From contig NZ_LZIN01000004.1 of NCBI RefSeq assembly GCF_001667375.1, forward strand, positions 19,170 through 83,169: a stretch of 64,000 nt of DNA, given 5' to 3'. The stretch is from Mycolicibacter sinensis (GTDB taxonomy: Bacteria > Actinomycetota > Actinomycetes > Mycobacteriales > Mycobacteriaceae). Shown piece by piece: positions 19,518-29,026 of the stretch. How positions within the stretch are numbered: position 1 is the first letter of the stretch; each line of letters opens with the position of its first letter. Below the pieces are notes generated by a model, which saw nothing but the letters and a program-made list of their open reading frames with translations, did not search any database and was not told the DNA's origin. A program made the position numbers and the translations under genes.

Positions 19518-20440
19518 ATCCGGCCGCCGGGGAAGATCGTCTTGACGGCCTGGGTGATGGTGGCACGCGCGGTGGCGTCGTCGCTGGGCTGCAGCGACTC
19601 GATCACCACCACGTAGCGACGGTCCGCGCCGACCACGCCGGTCGACAGGTGCATCCAGTTGTTGCCGATGCAGCACATCCAGCCCTGCTTGACGGCCACC
19701 GGCTCGTTGTACAGGCCCTCGGGTATCCCGAACCGCTGCGGGTAGCCGTCGATGCCGGTCGGGGTGGACTGCGCCAGGTCGTTGACGATCATGTTGGCCC
19801 GGTCCGCCGGCAGACCACCGGAGCCGTTGAGCAGCATGTCGTAGTAGCGCGCCAGGTCCGGCGCGGTGCTGATGGTGTTCCACCAGGCGCCGTTGGACGG
19901 CGGCGCTGTGCCGGCCAGGCCGTAACGGCTCGCCACCCGGGTGATGATGGCGTTGCCGCCGCCGGAGTTCCAGAACGTCTCGGCGGCCCCGTCGTCCGAG
20001 GCACGCAGCATGACTTCCAGGGCGGCCTGATCATCGGCCGACAGGGCGGCCTCCGACTGGTGGATCAACAGGTCGTCGGCGATGAACAACTTGGCCACCG
20101 AGGCGGTGGCGATCGACCGGGTGTTGCCGTTGGTGACCAGTTGATGGGAGATCCGGTCGAGCACGGCCACCGAGATGTCGGCGCCGACCTTGGCTGCTTC
20201 CTCGGTCGCGTCCTGCATGCGTGCCGCCAGCCCGTCGACCACGGCGGCCGGGGGAATCGCGGGTGCGCGGGGCACCTCGATCGCGGTCGCCACCGGCGCC
20301 ACCTCCGGCGCCCGGTACTGCGGGGGCCGCGGGGCGGCGGCGCCGTAGACCTTCTCGTCGCAGCCAAACACCACCGTCGAGATCACCATGACGATGGTCA
20401 GCATCAGCATCGATGGCCGCACGGCGGGTGGCCTCCTCAA
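19514..20440 (-). CDS. lppW: Lipoprotein LppW, beta-lactamase-like fold
   Basis: A 308-residue putative lipoprotein. A hydrophobic segment ends in VFGC with Cys27 as the likely acylated residue; the lipobox is not perfect. The rest resembles the class A beta-lactamase/transpeptidase-like fold, with Ser114-x-x-Lys117 (SVAK) as the SxxK motif. A KTG box is replaced by VKQGW near residue 248. This suggests a penicillin-recognising relative of uncertain activity. It is the Rv2905 homologue, convergent with trmD and divergent from rplS. Confidence 0.8.
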   Translation of the reverse strand: MRRPPAVRPSMLMLTIVMVISTVVFGCDEKVYGAAAPRPPQYRAPEVAPVATAIEVPRAPAIPPAAVVDGLAARMQDATEEAAKVGADISVAVLDRISHQLVTNGNTRSIATASVAKLFIADDLLIHQSEAALSADDQAALEVMLRASDDGAAETFWNSGGGNAIITRVASRYGLAGTAPPSNGAWWNTISTAPDLARYYDMLLNGSGGLPADRANMIVNDLAQSTPTGIDGYPQRFGIPEGLYNEPVAVKQGWMCCIGNNWMHLSTGVVGADRRYVVVIESLQPSDDATARATITQAVKTIFPGGRI

Positions 20441-20629
20441 CAGGTGTTAGTCGCGTAAGACGCCGACATCTACGGGCTCGCCACACGTGCTGCCATCGGC
20501 CCGCCGGATAGGTTACCGCGAGCGCACCCAGATCGCGCAGTCCGCCTTCTCATCAGGCTTATCACGATCCGGATGCTTCCGGCGGGAGCGACCAGCGGCG
20601 ATTTGCACGATTTCGCTGGTTGCGTCGCG

Positions 20630-20640
20630 TCTGGCACAAT
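20630..20640 (+). promoter_or_regulatory. Promoter element TCTGGCACAAT of rplS
   Basis: Same 11-mer as at 17409-17419 before rpsP. It lies 165 bases before the rplS start, leaving a long untranslated leader that contains the hairpin at 20745-20762. Confidence 0.5.
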
Positions 20641-20744
20641 TGAGCAGTTGTTGCCCGGCAGTTGATTCTGCAGCGGGAGCCCGACGGCTCACCGAACCGC
20701 ACGATGCGACAATATGCCCGAACCCATCGGCTCGGTTACCGTCT

Positions 20745-20762
20745 GCACGCGCACCGGCGTGC
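20745..20762 (+). promoter_or_regulatory. Hairpin in the rplS leader
   Basis: GCACGC (20745-20750) pairs with GCGTGC (20757-20762) around GCACCG. It sits 42 bases before the rplS start. It could be a protein-binding leader element for L19 autocontrol; this is inference from position only. Confidence 0.35.
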
Positions 20763-20804
20763 GGCCCGGTCGGCAGCCGCGACCCGCGAGGAAGTGTTTC
20801 CGCA

Positions 20805-21146
<342 letters not shown>

Positions 21147-21206
21147 CCCGCACCTCCGCTCGGGCGATAGCCTCCGGTCGGTCTTCGGCGCTGCCGACGC
21201 GGTCAC

Positions 21207-21212
21207 TACCCT
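21207..21212 (+). promoter_or_regulatory. -10 box (TACCCT) for a leaderless lepB transcript
   Basis: TACCCT fits TANNNT and ends exactly six bases before the GTG of lepB; no ribosome site is present between them. Confidence 0.45.
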
Positions 21213-21218
21213 GATCAC

Positions 21219-22082
21219 GTGACCGAAACCACGGGCTCGTCACCCGAGAACTCTCCCGAGGCCGACCAGCCCGAGGCCCCCGAGGTCGCCGAGGCCCTTG
21301 AGGCCGATGCCACCGAGGCCGCCGAGGCGCCCGATGAACGCAAGCACTCCACGCTGCGCGAGTCGGTCGTGCTGGTGGCGATCGCGCTGGTGCTGTACTA
21401 CCTGGTGCTGACGTTCGTCGCACGCCCCTACCTCATCCCGTCGGAGTCGATGGAACCGACGCTGCACGGCTGCCACGGCTGCGTCGGCGACCGGATCATG
21501 GTTGACAAGGTCACCTACCGGTTCAGCGCCCCGCGACCCGGCGACGTTGTCGTCTTCCGCGGCCCGCCGGCGTGGAACGTGGGGTACAAGTCGATCCGGT
21601 CCGACACCACCGCGGTGCGCTGGGTGCAGAACGCCCTGTCCTTCATCGGATTCGTCCCGCCCGACGAGAACGATCTCGTCAAGCGGGTCATCGCAGTCGG
21701 CGGCCAGACCGTGCAGTGCCGCAACGACACCGGCCTCACCGTCGACGGCAAGACACTCGACGAGCCCTACCTGAACCCGGCCACCCTGATGGTCGACCCG
21801 ATGGTCTACCCCTGCCTGGGCCCCGAATTCGGTCCGGTGACCGTACCGGATGGCCGGCTGTGGGTGATGGGCGACAACCGCACCCACTCGTCGGACTCCC
21901 GCGCGCATTGCGACACCGTGGCCATCCAACCCGATCTGCAGCGCCGGACCCTGTGCACCGGTGAGAACGTCGACGCCGGCACCGTGCCGGTGAGCAACGT
22001 GATCGGCAAGACCCGGTTCATCGCCTGGCCGCCGTCGCGGTGGGGGCCGGTGAGAGCGATAAACCCGCAGCAGGGGCCGTAG
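21219..22082 (+). CDS. lepB: Signal peptidase I
   Basis: A 287-residue membrane serine protease that removes signal peptides on the outer face of the membrane. An acidic cytosolic start of about 45 residues precedes one membrane segment (VVLVAIALVLYYLVLTFVA). The catalytic Ser is in IPSESMEPTL (about residue 88) and the catalytic Lys in DLVKRVIAVGGQ (about residue 155). GDNRTHSSDSR near residue 222 is box E. The CHGCHGC-like cysteines near the Ser are typical of mycobacterial enzymes. Homologue of Rv2903c. Confidence 0.96.
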   Translation: MTETTGSSPENSPEADQPEAPEVAEALEADATEAAEAPDERKHSTLRESVVLVAIALVLYYLVLTFVARPYLIPSESMEPTLHGCHGCVGDRIMVDKVTYRFSAPRPGDVVVFRGPPAWNVGYKSIRSDTTAVRWVQNALSFIGFVPPDENDLVKRVIAVGGQTVQCRNDTGLTVDGKTLDEPYLNPATLMVDPMVYPCLGPEFGPVTVPDGRLWVMGDNRTHSSDSRAHCDTVAIQPDLQRRTLCTGENVDAGTVPVSNVIGKTRFIAWPPSRWGPVRAINPQQGP

Positions 22083-22085
22083 ACG

Positions 22086-22793
22086 ATGGCCCCGGCCTGG
22101 CCGCCGCGCACGGTGATCCGCCGCTCACCGGGGCTGCGCACCCTGGAGTCGGCGCTATACCGCAGCGGGCTGGGGCCCGTGGCCGGGGTCGACGAGGTGG
22201 GCCGCGGCGCCTGCGCCGGACCGCTGGTGGTGGCCGCCTGTGTGCTCGGGCCGAGCCGGCCCGCCGCGCTGGCGGCGCTCGACGACTCCAAGAAGCTCAC
22301 CGAGAAGACCCGTGAACAGCTGTTCCCGGTGATCCGCCGGCACGCGCTGGCCTACCACGTGGTGTTCATCGCACCGGCCGACGTCGACGTGCGCGGCGTG
22401 CACGCGGCCAACATCGAGGGCATGCGGCGCGCGGTGGCCGGGCTGGCCCTGCGCCCGGGTTACGTGCTCTCCGACGGGTTCCGGGTGCCGGGACTGCCGA
22501 TGCCGTCGCTTCCGGTGGTCGGCGGCGACGCCGCGGCGGCCTGCATCGCCGCGGCGAGCGTGCTGGCCAAAGTCACCCGCGACCGGTACATGGCGGCGCT
22601 GGACGACCCCGGCTACGGCTTCGCCGAGCACAAGGGGTACTCCACCGCCGCGCACGCCGCGGCGCTGATGGCGCTGGGGCCCAGCAGTCACCACCGCTAC
22701 TCATTCATCAACGTGCGCAACGTGGCGGCGCTGGCCGCGCCGGCGACAGGGACAATGGAGACGAACCGAGCAGAAGGACAGCTGAGCCGATGA
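22086..22793 (+). CDS. rnhB: Ribonuclease HII
   Basis: A 235-residue type 2 RNase H that cuts RNA in RNA-DNA hybrids and single ribonucleotides. The signature [18 protein letters not shown] (about residues 34-51) carries the first Asp-Glu of the DEDD set; another Asp is in VLSDGFRV and the last in [11 protein letters not shown] 22086 follows lepB by three bases. Its stop overlaps the next gene by four bases (ATGA). Confidence 0.95.
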   Translation: MAPAWPPRTVIRRSPGLRTLESALYRSGLGPVAGVDEVGRGACAGPLVVAACVLGPSRPAALAALDDSKKLTEKTREQLFPVIRRHALAYHVVFIAPADVDVRGVHAANIEGMRRAVAGLALRPGYVLSDGFRVPGLPMPSLPVVGGDAAAACIAAASVLAKVTRDRYMAALDDPGYGFAEHKGYSTAAHAAALMALGPSSHHRYSFINVRNVAALAAPATGTMETNRAEGQLSR

Positions 22794-23095
22794 GTGCCGA
22801 AGATCTCGAGAAGTACGAAACCGAGATGGAACTCTCGCTGTACCGCGAATACAAGGACATCGTGGGGCAGTTCAGTTACGTCGTGGAGACCGAGCGGCGG
22901 TTCTATCTGGCCAACAGCGTGGAGATGGTGCCGCGCAACGCCGACGGCGAAGTGTATTTCGAGCTGCGTCTGGCCGACGCGTGGGTGTGGGACATGTACC
23001 GACCGGCGCGGTTCGTCAAGCAGGTACGGGTGGTCACCTTCAAAGACGTCAACATCGAAGAGGTCGAAAAGCCCGAGCTGCGGCTGCCCGAATAA
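22790..23095 (+). CDS. DUF2469 protein
   Basis: A 101-residue acidic protein conserved across actinobacteria downstream of rnhB (Rv2901c homologue). The sequence [20 protein letters not shown] and the Trp-rich block [16 protein letters not shown] are typical of DUF2469. No catalytic motif, signal or membrane segment is visible. It overlaps rnhB by four bases, so the two are co-translated. Function unknown. Confidence 0.9.
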   Translation: MSAEDLEKYETEMELSLYREYKDIVGQFSYVVETERRFYLANSVEMVPRNADGEVYFELRLADAWVWDMYRPARFVKQVRVVTFKDVNIEEVEKPELRLPE

Positions 23096-23123
23096 CACCG
23101 CAGCGGCACCGGCGGCTTCGGTC

Positions 23124-23129
23124 TAGGCT
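23124..23129 (+). promoter_or_regulatory. -10 box (TAGGCT) before the GyrA-coil GNAT gene
   Basis: TAGGCT ends seven bases before ATG 23137 with no ribosome site between, so a leaderless mRNA is likely. The same hexamer precedes ffh. Confidence 0.45.
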
Positions 23130-23136
23130 GACTGGC

Positions 23137-23802
23137 ATGACCGCTGTCGACCGTGCCGTCTCCCGTCGGGAGATCACCGATGCCCTGCTCAAAGCCATGG
23201 AACGTCGCCACGAGGTACTCGACGTGATCGTGGACGCCGAGGACCGCGCGTCGGCGGTGCGGGCGATCGCGAACCTGCTCGGCACCTCACCGGCGGGCTG
23301 CGAAGCGGTGATCGGGATGTCGTTGGATCAGCTGACCAAGGATTCCCGGAGCCGGATCGCCGCCGAACTCGACGACCTCAACAACGAGCTGACCTTCACC
23401 CTGGGCGACCGCCCGGCCAGCTCCGGGGAGACGCTGGTGCTCCGGCCGTTTGCCGGTGAGTCCGATCGTGACATCTTCGAGCTGCGCACCACCGACGTCG
23501 GCGCCAGCGGCGACGGGTCCGGCGCTCCGGCCGGGGTTCTCGACGACGAGATCCGCTCGGCGCTGTCCCGGGTCGATGACGAGGACGCCGCGTTGTTCGT
23601 CGCCATCGACGGTGCGCAGAAGGTCGGCATGGTCTTCGGCGACCTCAGCCGCGGCGAGGTGAACGTGCGGATCTGGATCCAACCCGAACACCGCAAGAAG
23701 GGCTACGGCACCGCCGCGCTGCGCCGTGCGCGCACCGAGATGGCCGCGTTTTTCCCCGGTGTGCCGCTGGTGGTTCGGGCACCGGGCGCCCACGCCGGCT
23801 AG
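23137..23802 (+). CDS. GNAT-family protein with an N-terminal GyrA/ParC-like coil
   Basis: A 221-residue two-part protein. Residues about 9-86 resemble the long coiled-coil (tower) segment of GyrA/ParC: RREITDALLKAMERRHEVLDV aligns with the RR...L.KA..R.HIL pattern, and AVIGMSLDQLTKDSRSRI with the AILDMQLRRLxxLERxxI pattern of topoisomerase subunit A. Residues about 95-215 form a GNAT acetyltransferase domain with the acetyl-CoA P-loop EHRKKGYGTAAL. ATG 23137 is chosen because the -10 box ends seven bases upstream. No catalytic topoisomerase residue (Tyr, Toprim) is present. It might bind or modify gyrase, or use the coil for dimerisation; both are inference. Confidence 0.8.
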   Translation: MTAVDRAVSRREITDALLKAMERRHEVLDVIVDAEDRASAVRAIANLLGTSPAGCEAVIGMSLDQLTKDSRSRIAAELDDLNNELTFTLGDRPASSGETLVLRPFAGESDRDIFELRTTDVGASGDGSGAPAGVLDDEIRSALSRVDDEDAALFVAIDGAQKVGMVFGDLSRGEVNVRIWIQPEHRKKGYGTAALRRARTEMAAFFPGVPLVVRAPGAHAG

Positions 23803-23927
23803 TTGCTAGTCGCCGGTCGCTGAGCGGCTGTGGATGAAGGCGCCGCTGGGGATAACTGACCGGGCTGCAGCCGTTTTCGCTGCGGCGCGGCTCGACGCCG
23901 TCGGTTCGATGACCGAATCTGACCGGC

Positions 23928-24296
23928 ATGACAACCATGACGCGCGCCGAGCTCGGAGCGCTTGGGGAACAGCTGGCCGTTGACCACCTGCTCGAGCAGG
24001 GGTGGACGATCCTGGCCCGCAACTGGCGGTGCCGGTACGGCGAACTGGACGTAATAGCTGCCGATCCGGCCGCGCGCGCCGTGGCGTTCGTCGAGGTGAA
24101 AACCCGCACCGGTGACGGGTTCGGCGGGCTGGCGTACGCGGTCTCGCCGGAGAAGGTCCGCCGGGTGCGCCGGCTTGCCGGATTGTGGCTCGCCGGCCAG
24201 CAATCGCACTGGGACGAAGTCCGGGTGGATGTGATCGGCGTTCGGATCGGGCGGTGCCGCACGCCGGAGATCACCCACCTGCGGGGAGTGATCTGA
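23928..24296 (+). CDS. yraN: YraN/UPF0102 endonuclease-like protein
   Basis: A 122-residue protein with the restriction-endonuclease-like fold of UPF0102 (Rv2898c homologue). The order LGEQLAVDHLLEQGW (about residue 12), then ELDVIAAD and VFVEVKTR-like FVEVKTRTGDGFG (about residue 52) gives the Glu, Asp and ExK nuclease set. The role is unknown; it is linked to comM and dprA in many genomes, suggesting DNA uptake or recombination. Its TGA stop shares one base with the comM start. Confidence 0.9.
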   Translation: MTTMTRAELGALGEQLAVDHLLEQGWTILARNWRCRYGELDVIAADPAARAVAFVEVKTRTGDGFGGLAYAVSPEKVRRVRRLAGLWLAGQQSHWDEVRVDVIGVRIGRCRTPEITHLRGVI

Positions 24297-25810
24297 TGAC
24301 GCTGGGGCGGGCCTTCTCGGTCGCGGTGCGCGGCCTGGACGGACTCATCGTGGAGATCGAGGCCGACATCACCTCGGGGCTGCCCGGCGTGCATCTGGTG
24401 GGCCTGCCCGATGCCGCCTTACAGGAGTCGCGGGATCGGGTGCGGGCAGCGATCACCAACAGCGAACAGAATTGGCCGCAATCCCGTCTGACGCTGGCGC
24501 TGTCGCCGGCGACGCTGCCGAAGATGGGGTCCGTCTACGATCTGGCGCTGGCCGCCGCGGTGCTTTCGGCGGATCGTGGCACGCCCTGGTCCCGGCTGGA
24601 GAAGACGGTGCTGCTGGGCGAGCTGGCGCTGGACGGGCGGGTGCGACCGGTGCACGGGGTGCTGCCGGCGGTGCTGGCCGCCAAGAACGAAGGCTGGGCG
24701 CGCGCGGTGGTCCCGGTGGACAACCTCGCCGAAGCCAGCCTGGTGGACGGCATCGAGGTCCTCGGGGTGGCGACACTGCGCCGGCTGCACGACTGGCTGG
24801 AGGGCTCGGCACGGCTGCAGGAACGGATCACCACCGTGGCCCCGGTGGTGGAGCCGGCCGCGGACCTGGCTGAGGTGGTGGGCCAGGCCCAAGCCCGGTT
24901 CGCGGTCGAGGTGGCTGCGGCCGGATCGCACCATCTGCTCCTGACCGGTCCGCCCGGCGTCGGCAAAACCATGTTGGCGCAACGCCTTCCGGGCCTGTTG
25001 CCGCCGCTGACCGAAAGCGAGTCGCTGGAGGTCACCGCGATCCACTCGGTCGCCGGACTGTTATCCGGTTGTGCGCCGTTGATCACCCGGCCGCCGTTCA
25101 TCGCACCGCACCACAGCTCCAGCGTGGCGGCGCTGGTCGGGGGCGGCTCCGGAATGGCCCGGCCGGGCGCGGTGAGCCGCGCGCACCGCGGAGTGCTGTT
25201 CCTCGACGAGTGCGCCGAGATCCGGGTCAGCGCCCTGGAAGCGTTGCGCACACCGTTGGAGGACGGCGAGATCCGGCTGGCCCGCCGCGACGGGGTGGCC
25301 TGCTATCCGGCCCGCTTCCAGCTGGTCATGGCGGCCAACCCCTGCCCGTGCGCACCGGCCGACCCGCGCGACTGCACCTGCAAGTCGATGCAGAAGCGGC
25401 GCTACCTCGGCCGGCTGTCCGGGCCGCTGCTGGACCGGGTGGACCTGCGGGTGGAGATGCATCCGGTGCGCGCCGGCGCGTTCTCCGCCGCCGCCGATGG
25501 CGAGTCGACCGCCGCGGTGCGCGCCCGGGTGGCAGAAGCGCGTACCGCCGCGGCGACGCGCTGGGGACCGCACGGTTTTCACACCAACGCCGAGGTCAGC
25601 GGCGCGTTGCTGCGCCGCAAGTTTCGGCTCTCCGGCGCGGCGATGGCCCCGCTGCGCACCGCGCTGGACCGCGGCCTGCTGTCGATCCGCGGCGCCAACC
25701 GCACCCTGCGCGTGGCCTGGACGCTGAGCGACCTGGCTGGCCGGAACTCGCCCGGCCTCGACGAGGTCGCCGCGGCCCTGAGCTTCCGCCAGCCTGGGGC
25801 GGCCCGGTGA
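24296..25810 (+). CDS. comM: YifB/ComM-family Mg-chelatase-like AAA ATPase
   Basis: A 504-residue AAA+ protein of the ComM family, a hexameric branch-migration helicase in transformation in other bacteria. The N-terminal Lon-like S5 domain is about residues 1-170. Walker A is GPPGVGKT (about residue 218), Walker B GVLFLDECAEI (about residue 300). A Cys cluster (CPCAPADPRDCTC) and the C-terminal Mg-chelatase C domain follow. ATG 24296 overlaps the yraN stop by one base. Its stop overlaps the dprA start by four bases. Confidence 0.94.
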   Translation: MTLGRAFSVAVRGLDGLIVEIEADITSGLPGVHLVGLPDAALQESRDRVRAAITNSEQNWPQSRLTLALSPATLPKMGSVYDLALAAAVLSADRGTPWSRLEKTVLLGELALDGRVRPVHGVLPAVLAAKNEGWARAVVPVDNLAEASLVDGIEVLGVATLRRLHDWLEGSARLQERITTVAPVVEPAADLAEVVGQAQARFAVEVAAAGSHHLLLTGPPGVGKTMLAQRLPGLLPPLTESESLEVTAIHSVAGLLSGCAPLITRPPFIAPHHSSSVAALVGGGSGMARPGAVSRAHRGVLFLDECAEIRVSALEALRTPLEDGEIRLARRDGVACYPARFQLVMAANPCPCAPADPRDCTCKSMQKRRYLGRLSGPLLDRVDLRVEMHPVRAGAFSAAADGESTAAVRARVAEARTAAATRWGPHGFHTNAEVSGALLRRKFRLSGAAMAPLRTALDRGLLSIRGANRTLRVAWTLSDLAGRNSPGLDEVAAALSFRQPGAAR

Positions 25811-26943
25811 GCGCCGAGGAGGCCGTCCTGCGGGCCTGGGCGTATCTGTCCCGGGTGGCCGAACCGCCGCGCGCGGATCTGGCCGCACTGGTCGAGCGGG
25901 CCGGCCCGGTCGAGGCGGCCGAACGCATCCGGTGCGGCGCTGTCGAACCGGAACTGGCCAAGCACACCGAAGCCAGACGCGAGATCGACTCTGCCGCCGC
26001 GGATCTGGAGTTGCTGGCCCGCCGCGGCGGCCGGCTGGTCACGCCCGATGACGACGAATGGCCGCTGCTGGCGTTCGCCGCGTTCGACGGCACCGCGGTC
26101 GCGCGAAAGCCGGATTGCCGCGCGCCGCTGGCGCTCTGGGCGATCGGCCCGGCGCGCCTGGATGAGGTCGCCGAACGCGCCACCGCGATCGTCGGGACCC
26201 GGGCCGCGACCGCCTACGGCGAGCTGGTGGCCGCGGATCTGGCCGCCGGGCTGGTCGAACGCGACGTGGCGGTGGTCTCCGGCGGCGCGTACGGCATCGA
26301 CGGTGCGGCTCACCGCGCCACGCTCGCCGCCGACGGCACCACGGTGGCGGTAATGGCCGGCGGCATCGATATCAGTTATCCGGCAGGCCATTCCGCGCTG
26401 CTGCACCGCATCGGCGGCAACGGACTGCTGGTCACCGAATATCCGCCCGGGGTCCGTCCGGTCCGGCACCGGTTTCTGACCCGCAACCGGCTGGTGGCGG
26501 CGCTGGCCGGCGCGACGGTGGTGGTCGAGGCCGGCCTGCGCAGTGGCGCGGCCAACACCGCCGCGTGGTCGCGGCTGCTGGGCCGCCCGGTGGCCGCGGT
26601 TCCCGGGCCGGTCACCAGTGCGGCGTCGGCCGGCTGTCACGTCTTGCTGCGCGCCGGCGCCGAACTGGTCACCCGAGTCGACGAGGTGATCGAGTTGGCC
26701 GGGCGGGTGGGGGAGCTGGCAGACGAACCGCCACATCCGGTGACCCCGCTGGACGGGCTCAGCGCCGCCGAACGTCAGGTCTACGAAGCGCTGCCGGGGC
26801 GTGGCACGGCGACCGTCGATCAGGTTGCGGTCGCATCCGGGCTGGCCCCGGCACAGGTGTTCGGGCCGTTGGCGATGCTGGAGGTGGCGGGTCTGGTCGA
26901 GCGCCGTGACGGCAGTTGGGCGATAGTCCGGCGCAGACGGTAG
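25807..26943 (+). CDS. dprA: DNA-processing protein DprA
   Basis: A 378-residue protein of the DprA/Smf family that loads RecA on incoming single-stranded DNA. An N-terminal helical region precedes the Rossmann-like core: AIVGTRAATAYG (about residue 127), VSGGAYGIDGAAHRATL (about residue 157), GGIDISYPAGH and a C-terminal winged helix with the RRDGSW end. GTG 25807 overlaps comM by four bases. Mycobacteria are not classically competent, so the role may be general recombination. Confidence 0.93.
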   Translation: MSAEEAVLRAWAYLSRVAEPPRADLAALVERAGPVEAAERIRCGAVEPELAKHTEARREIDSAAADLELLARRGGRLVTPDDDEWPLLAFAAFDGTAVARKPDCRAPLALWAIGPARLDEVAERATAIVGTRAATAYGELVAADLAAGLVERDVAVVSGGAYGIDGAAHRATLAADGTTVAVMAGGIDISYPAGHSALLHRIGGNGLLVTEYPPGVRPVRHRFLTRNRLVAALAGATVVVEAGLRSGAANTAAWSRLLGRPVAAVPGPVTSAASAGCHVLLRAGAELVTRVDEVIELAGRVGELADEPPHPVTPLDGLSAAERQVYEALPGRGTATVDQVAVASGLAPAQVFGPLAMLEVAGLVERRDGSWAIVRRRR

Positions 26944-26947
26944 CTCG

Positions 26948-26953
26948 TATAGT
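26948..26953 (+). promoter_or_regulatory. -10 box (TATAGT) of the siderophore-interacting gene
   Basis: TATAGT lies 28 bases before the GTG start with a GGGGAGG ribosome site between, so this gene has its own promoter and a short leader. I see no IdeR box near it. Confidence 0.5.
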
Positions 26954-26980
26954 CGGCGGGAACAGCAATGGGGAGGCAGC

Positions 26981-27838
26981 GTGGCAGGAAGACCGGTTCA
27001 CACCTTCGCAGTGGTCCGCACCGAGCAACTCTCGGAACATATGGTGCGGGTGGTGTTGGGTGGCACCGGGTACGACACCTTCCGCCCGAGTGAATTCACC
27101 GACTCCTACGTCAAAGTCGTCTTTGTGCGCCATAGCGTCGACGTTGCCGCGCTGCCGCACCCGTTGACGCTGGACAGCTTCGACGGCCTGGCGGACGAGG
27201 ACCGTCCGGTGATCCGCACCCTCACGGTGCGGCGCGCCGATCCGGTCGCCCGGGAGATCGCCATCGACGTCTCGGTGCACGGCGACCACGGCGTCGTCGG
27301 CCCGTGGGCCACCGGCGCTCAGCCCGGCCAGGCCGTCTATCTGATGGGCCCCAACGGCGCGTACGCGCCCGACCCCGCGGCCGACTGGCATCTGCTGGCC
27401 GGTGACGAGAGCGCGCTGCCGGCGATCTCGGCCGCCCTGGAGGCGCTGCCGGCCGACGCGGTCGGCAAGGCGTTCATCGAGGTCGCCGGCCCGGACGATG
27501 AGTTCACGCTGACCGCCCCGGAGGGGGTGCAACTGAACTGGCTGCACCGCGGCGGACGTGCCGATTTGGTCGGGCAGGACCGGGCCGGCGACAACGCGCC
27601 GCTCGTCGAGGCGGTCACCACCACCTTGTGGCTGCCCGGCCAGGTTCAGGTGTTCATCCACGGCGAGGCGCAGGCCGTCATGCACAACCTGCGGCCCTAC
27701 ATCCGCAAGGAGCGCGAGGTGGAGGCCAAGTGGACCTCGATCTCGGGCTACTGGCGGCGCGGTCGCACCGAAGAGACGTTCCGGCAGTGGAAGAAGGAAC
27801 TCGCCAGCAAAGAAGCAGCAGAAGCTGCGGCGGGCTAG
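26981..27838 (+). CDS. Siderophore-interacting protein (ViuB-like flavin reductase)
   Basis: A 285-residue SIP-family protein, likely a cytosolic ferric-siderophore reductase using FAD and NAD(P)[10 protein letters not shown] near residue 86 is the FAD-binding RxxT-type motif, the domain [21 protein letters not shown] (about residues 136-156) is the start of the NAD(P)-binding lobe, and the C-terminal [22 protein letters not shown] is typical. It is the Rv2895c homologue. GTG 26981 follows GGGGAGGCAGC. The next gene begins four bases after its stop. Confidence 0.92.
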   Translation: MAGRPVHTFAVVRTEQLSEHMVRVVLGGTGYDTFRPSEFTDSYVKVVFVRHSVDVAALPHPLTLDSFDGLADEDRPVIRTLTVRRADPVAREIAIDVSVHGDHGVVGPWATGAQPGQAVYLMGPNGAYAPDPAADWHLLAGDESALPAISAALEALPADAVGKAFIEVAGPDDEFTLTAPEGVQLNWLHRGGRADLVGQDRAGDNAPLVEAVTTTLWLPGQVQVFIHGEAQAVMHNLRPYIRKEREVEAKWTSISGYWRRGRTEETFRQWKKELASKEAAEAAAG

Positions 27839-27842
27839 CGAC

Positions 27843-29003
27843 ATGGCGTTCGGGGACTACCAGTTCGAGATCTATCTGCAGGGCTTGGCCGGGGTGGTGC
27901 CTGGGCTGCCGATGACCTACACCGAGTTGGAGGCCAAAGCCGCGGCGGCGCTTTCCCCCTCGGTGTGGTCGTATGTGGCCGGCGGTGCCGGCGACGAGCG
28001 CACCCAGCGGGCCAACGTGACGGCGTTCGACGGGTGGGGGCTCATCCCGCGGATGTTCGTCGGGGCCACCGAGCGGGACCTGTCCATCGAGATGTTCGGA
28101 TTACGGCTGCCCTCACCGATCTTCATGGCACCGATCGGTGTCATCGGTATCTGCGCCCAGGACGGCCACGGCGACCTGGCCAGCGCCCGGGCCGCGGCGG
28201 CCACCGGCGTCCCGATGATGGTGTCCACCCTGACCGCTGATCCGCTGGAGGACGTGGCCGCCGAATTCGGCGACACCCCAGGGATTTTCCAGCTGTACAC
28301 GCCCAAGAACCGGGAGTTGGCCGAAAGCCTGGTGCGCCGTGCCGAGGCGGCGGGATACCAAGCCATCGTCGTCACCCTGGACACCTGGGTTCCGGGCTGG
28401 CGCCCGCGTGACCTGGCGACGTCGAACTTCCCGCAGCTGCGCGGGCACTGCCTGGCCAACTACTTCTCCGACCCGGTATTCCGCGCGGGGCTGGCCCAGC
28501 CGCCCGAAGAGAACCCGCAGGCGGCCGTGTTGTCCTGGGTGCAAACCTTCGGCAACCCGCTGACCTGGGACGACCTTCCATGGCTGCGGTCGTTGACGGA
28601 TCTGCCGCTGATCGTCAAGGGGATCTGTCACCCCGATGACGCCCGCCGCGCCAAAGACGGCGGCGTGGACGGCATCTACTGCTCTACCCACGGCGGGCGT
28701 CAGGCCAACGGCGGGCTGCCGGCCCTGGACTGTCTGCCGGCGGTGGTGGCGGCCGCCGACGGGCTGCCGGTGCTGTTCGACTCGGGCGTCCGCACCGGCG
28801 CCGACATCATCAAGGCGCTGGCGCTGGGCGCGACCGCGGTGGGAATCGGCCGGCCGTACGCCTACGGGCTGGCGCTGGGCGGGGTCGAGGGGATCGTGCA
28901 CGTGCTGCGCTCGCTGCTGGCCGAGGCCGACCTGATCATGGCGGTCGACGGTTATCGGTCACGGCTTGATCTCACCCCGGACACGCTGCGGCGCGTCACC
29001 TGA
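27843..29003 (+). CDS. FMN-dependent alpha-hydroxy-acid oxidase, lactate 2-monooxygenase-like
   Basis: A 386-residue TIM-barrel flavoenzyme. The start ([21 protein letters not shown]) and long stretches match M. smegmatis lactate 2-monooxygenase, which turns L-lactate and O2 into acetate and CO2. The FMN and substrate residues are in [10 protein letters not shown] (about residue 41), [14 protein letters not shown] (about residue 180) and the active-site HGGRQANGG (about residue 281). The block reads STHGGRQ where most homologues have SNHGGRQ. ATG 27843 lies four bases after the siderophore-interacting gene, so they share a transcript. Lactate dehydrogenase activity is the main alternative. 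Confidence 0.87.
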   Translation: MAFGDYQFEIYLQGLAGVVPGLPMTYTELEAKAAAALSPSVWSYVAGGAGDERTQRANVTAFDGWGLIPRMFVGATERDLSIEMFGLRLPSPIFMAPIGVIGICAQDGHGDLASARAAAATGVPMMVSTLTADPLEDVAAEFGDTPGIFQLYTPKNRELAESLVRRAEAAGYQAIVVTLDTWVPGWRPRDLATSNFPQLRGHCLANYFSDPVFRAGLAQPPEENPQAAVLSWVQTFGNPLTWDDLPWLRSLTDLPLIVKGICHPDDARRAKDGGVDGIYCSTHGGRQANGGLPALDCLPAVVAAADGLPVLFDSGVRTGADIIKALALGATAVGIGRPYAYGLALGGVEGIVHVLRSLLAEADLIMAVDGYRSRLDLTPDTLRRVT

Positions 29004-29026
29004 GCACGTGGACGCCTTCTGCCACC

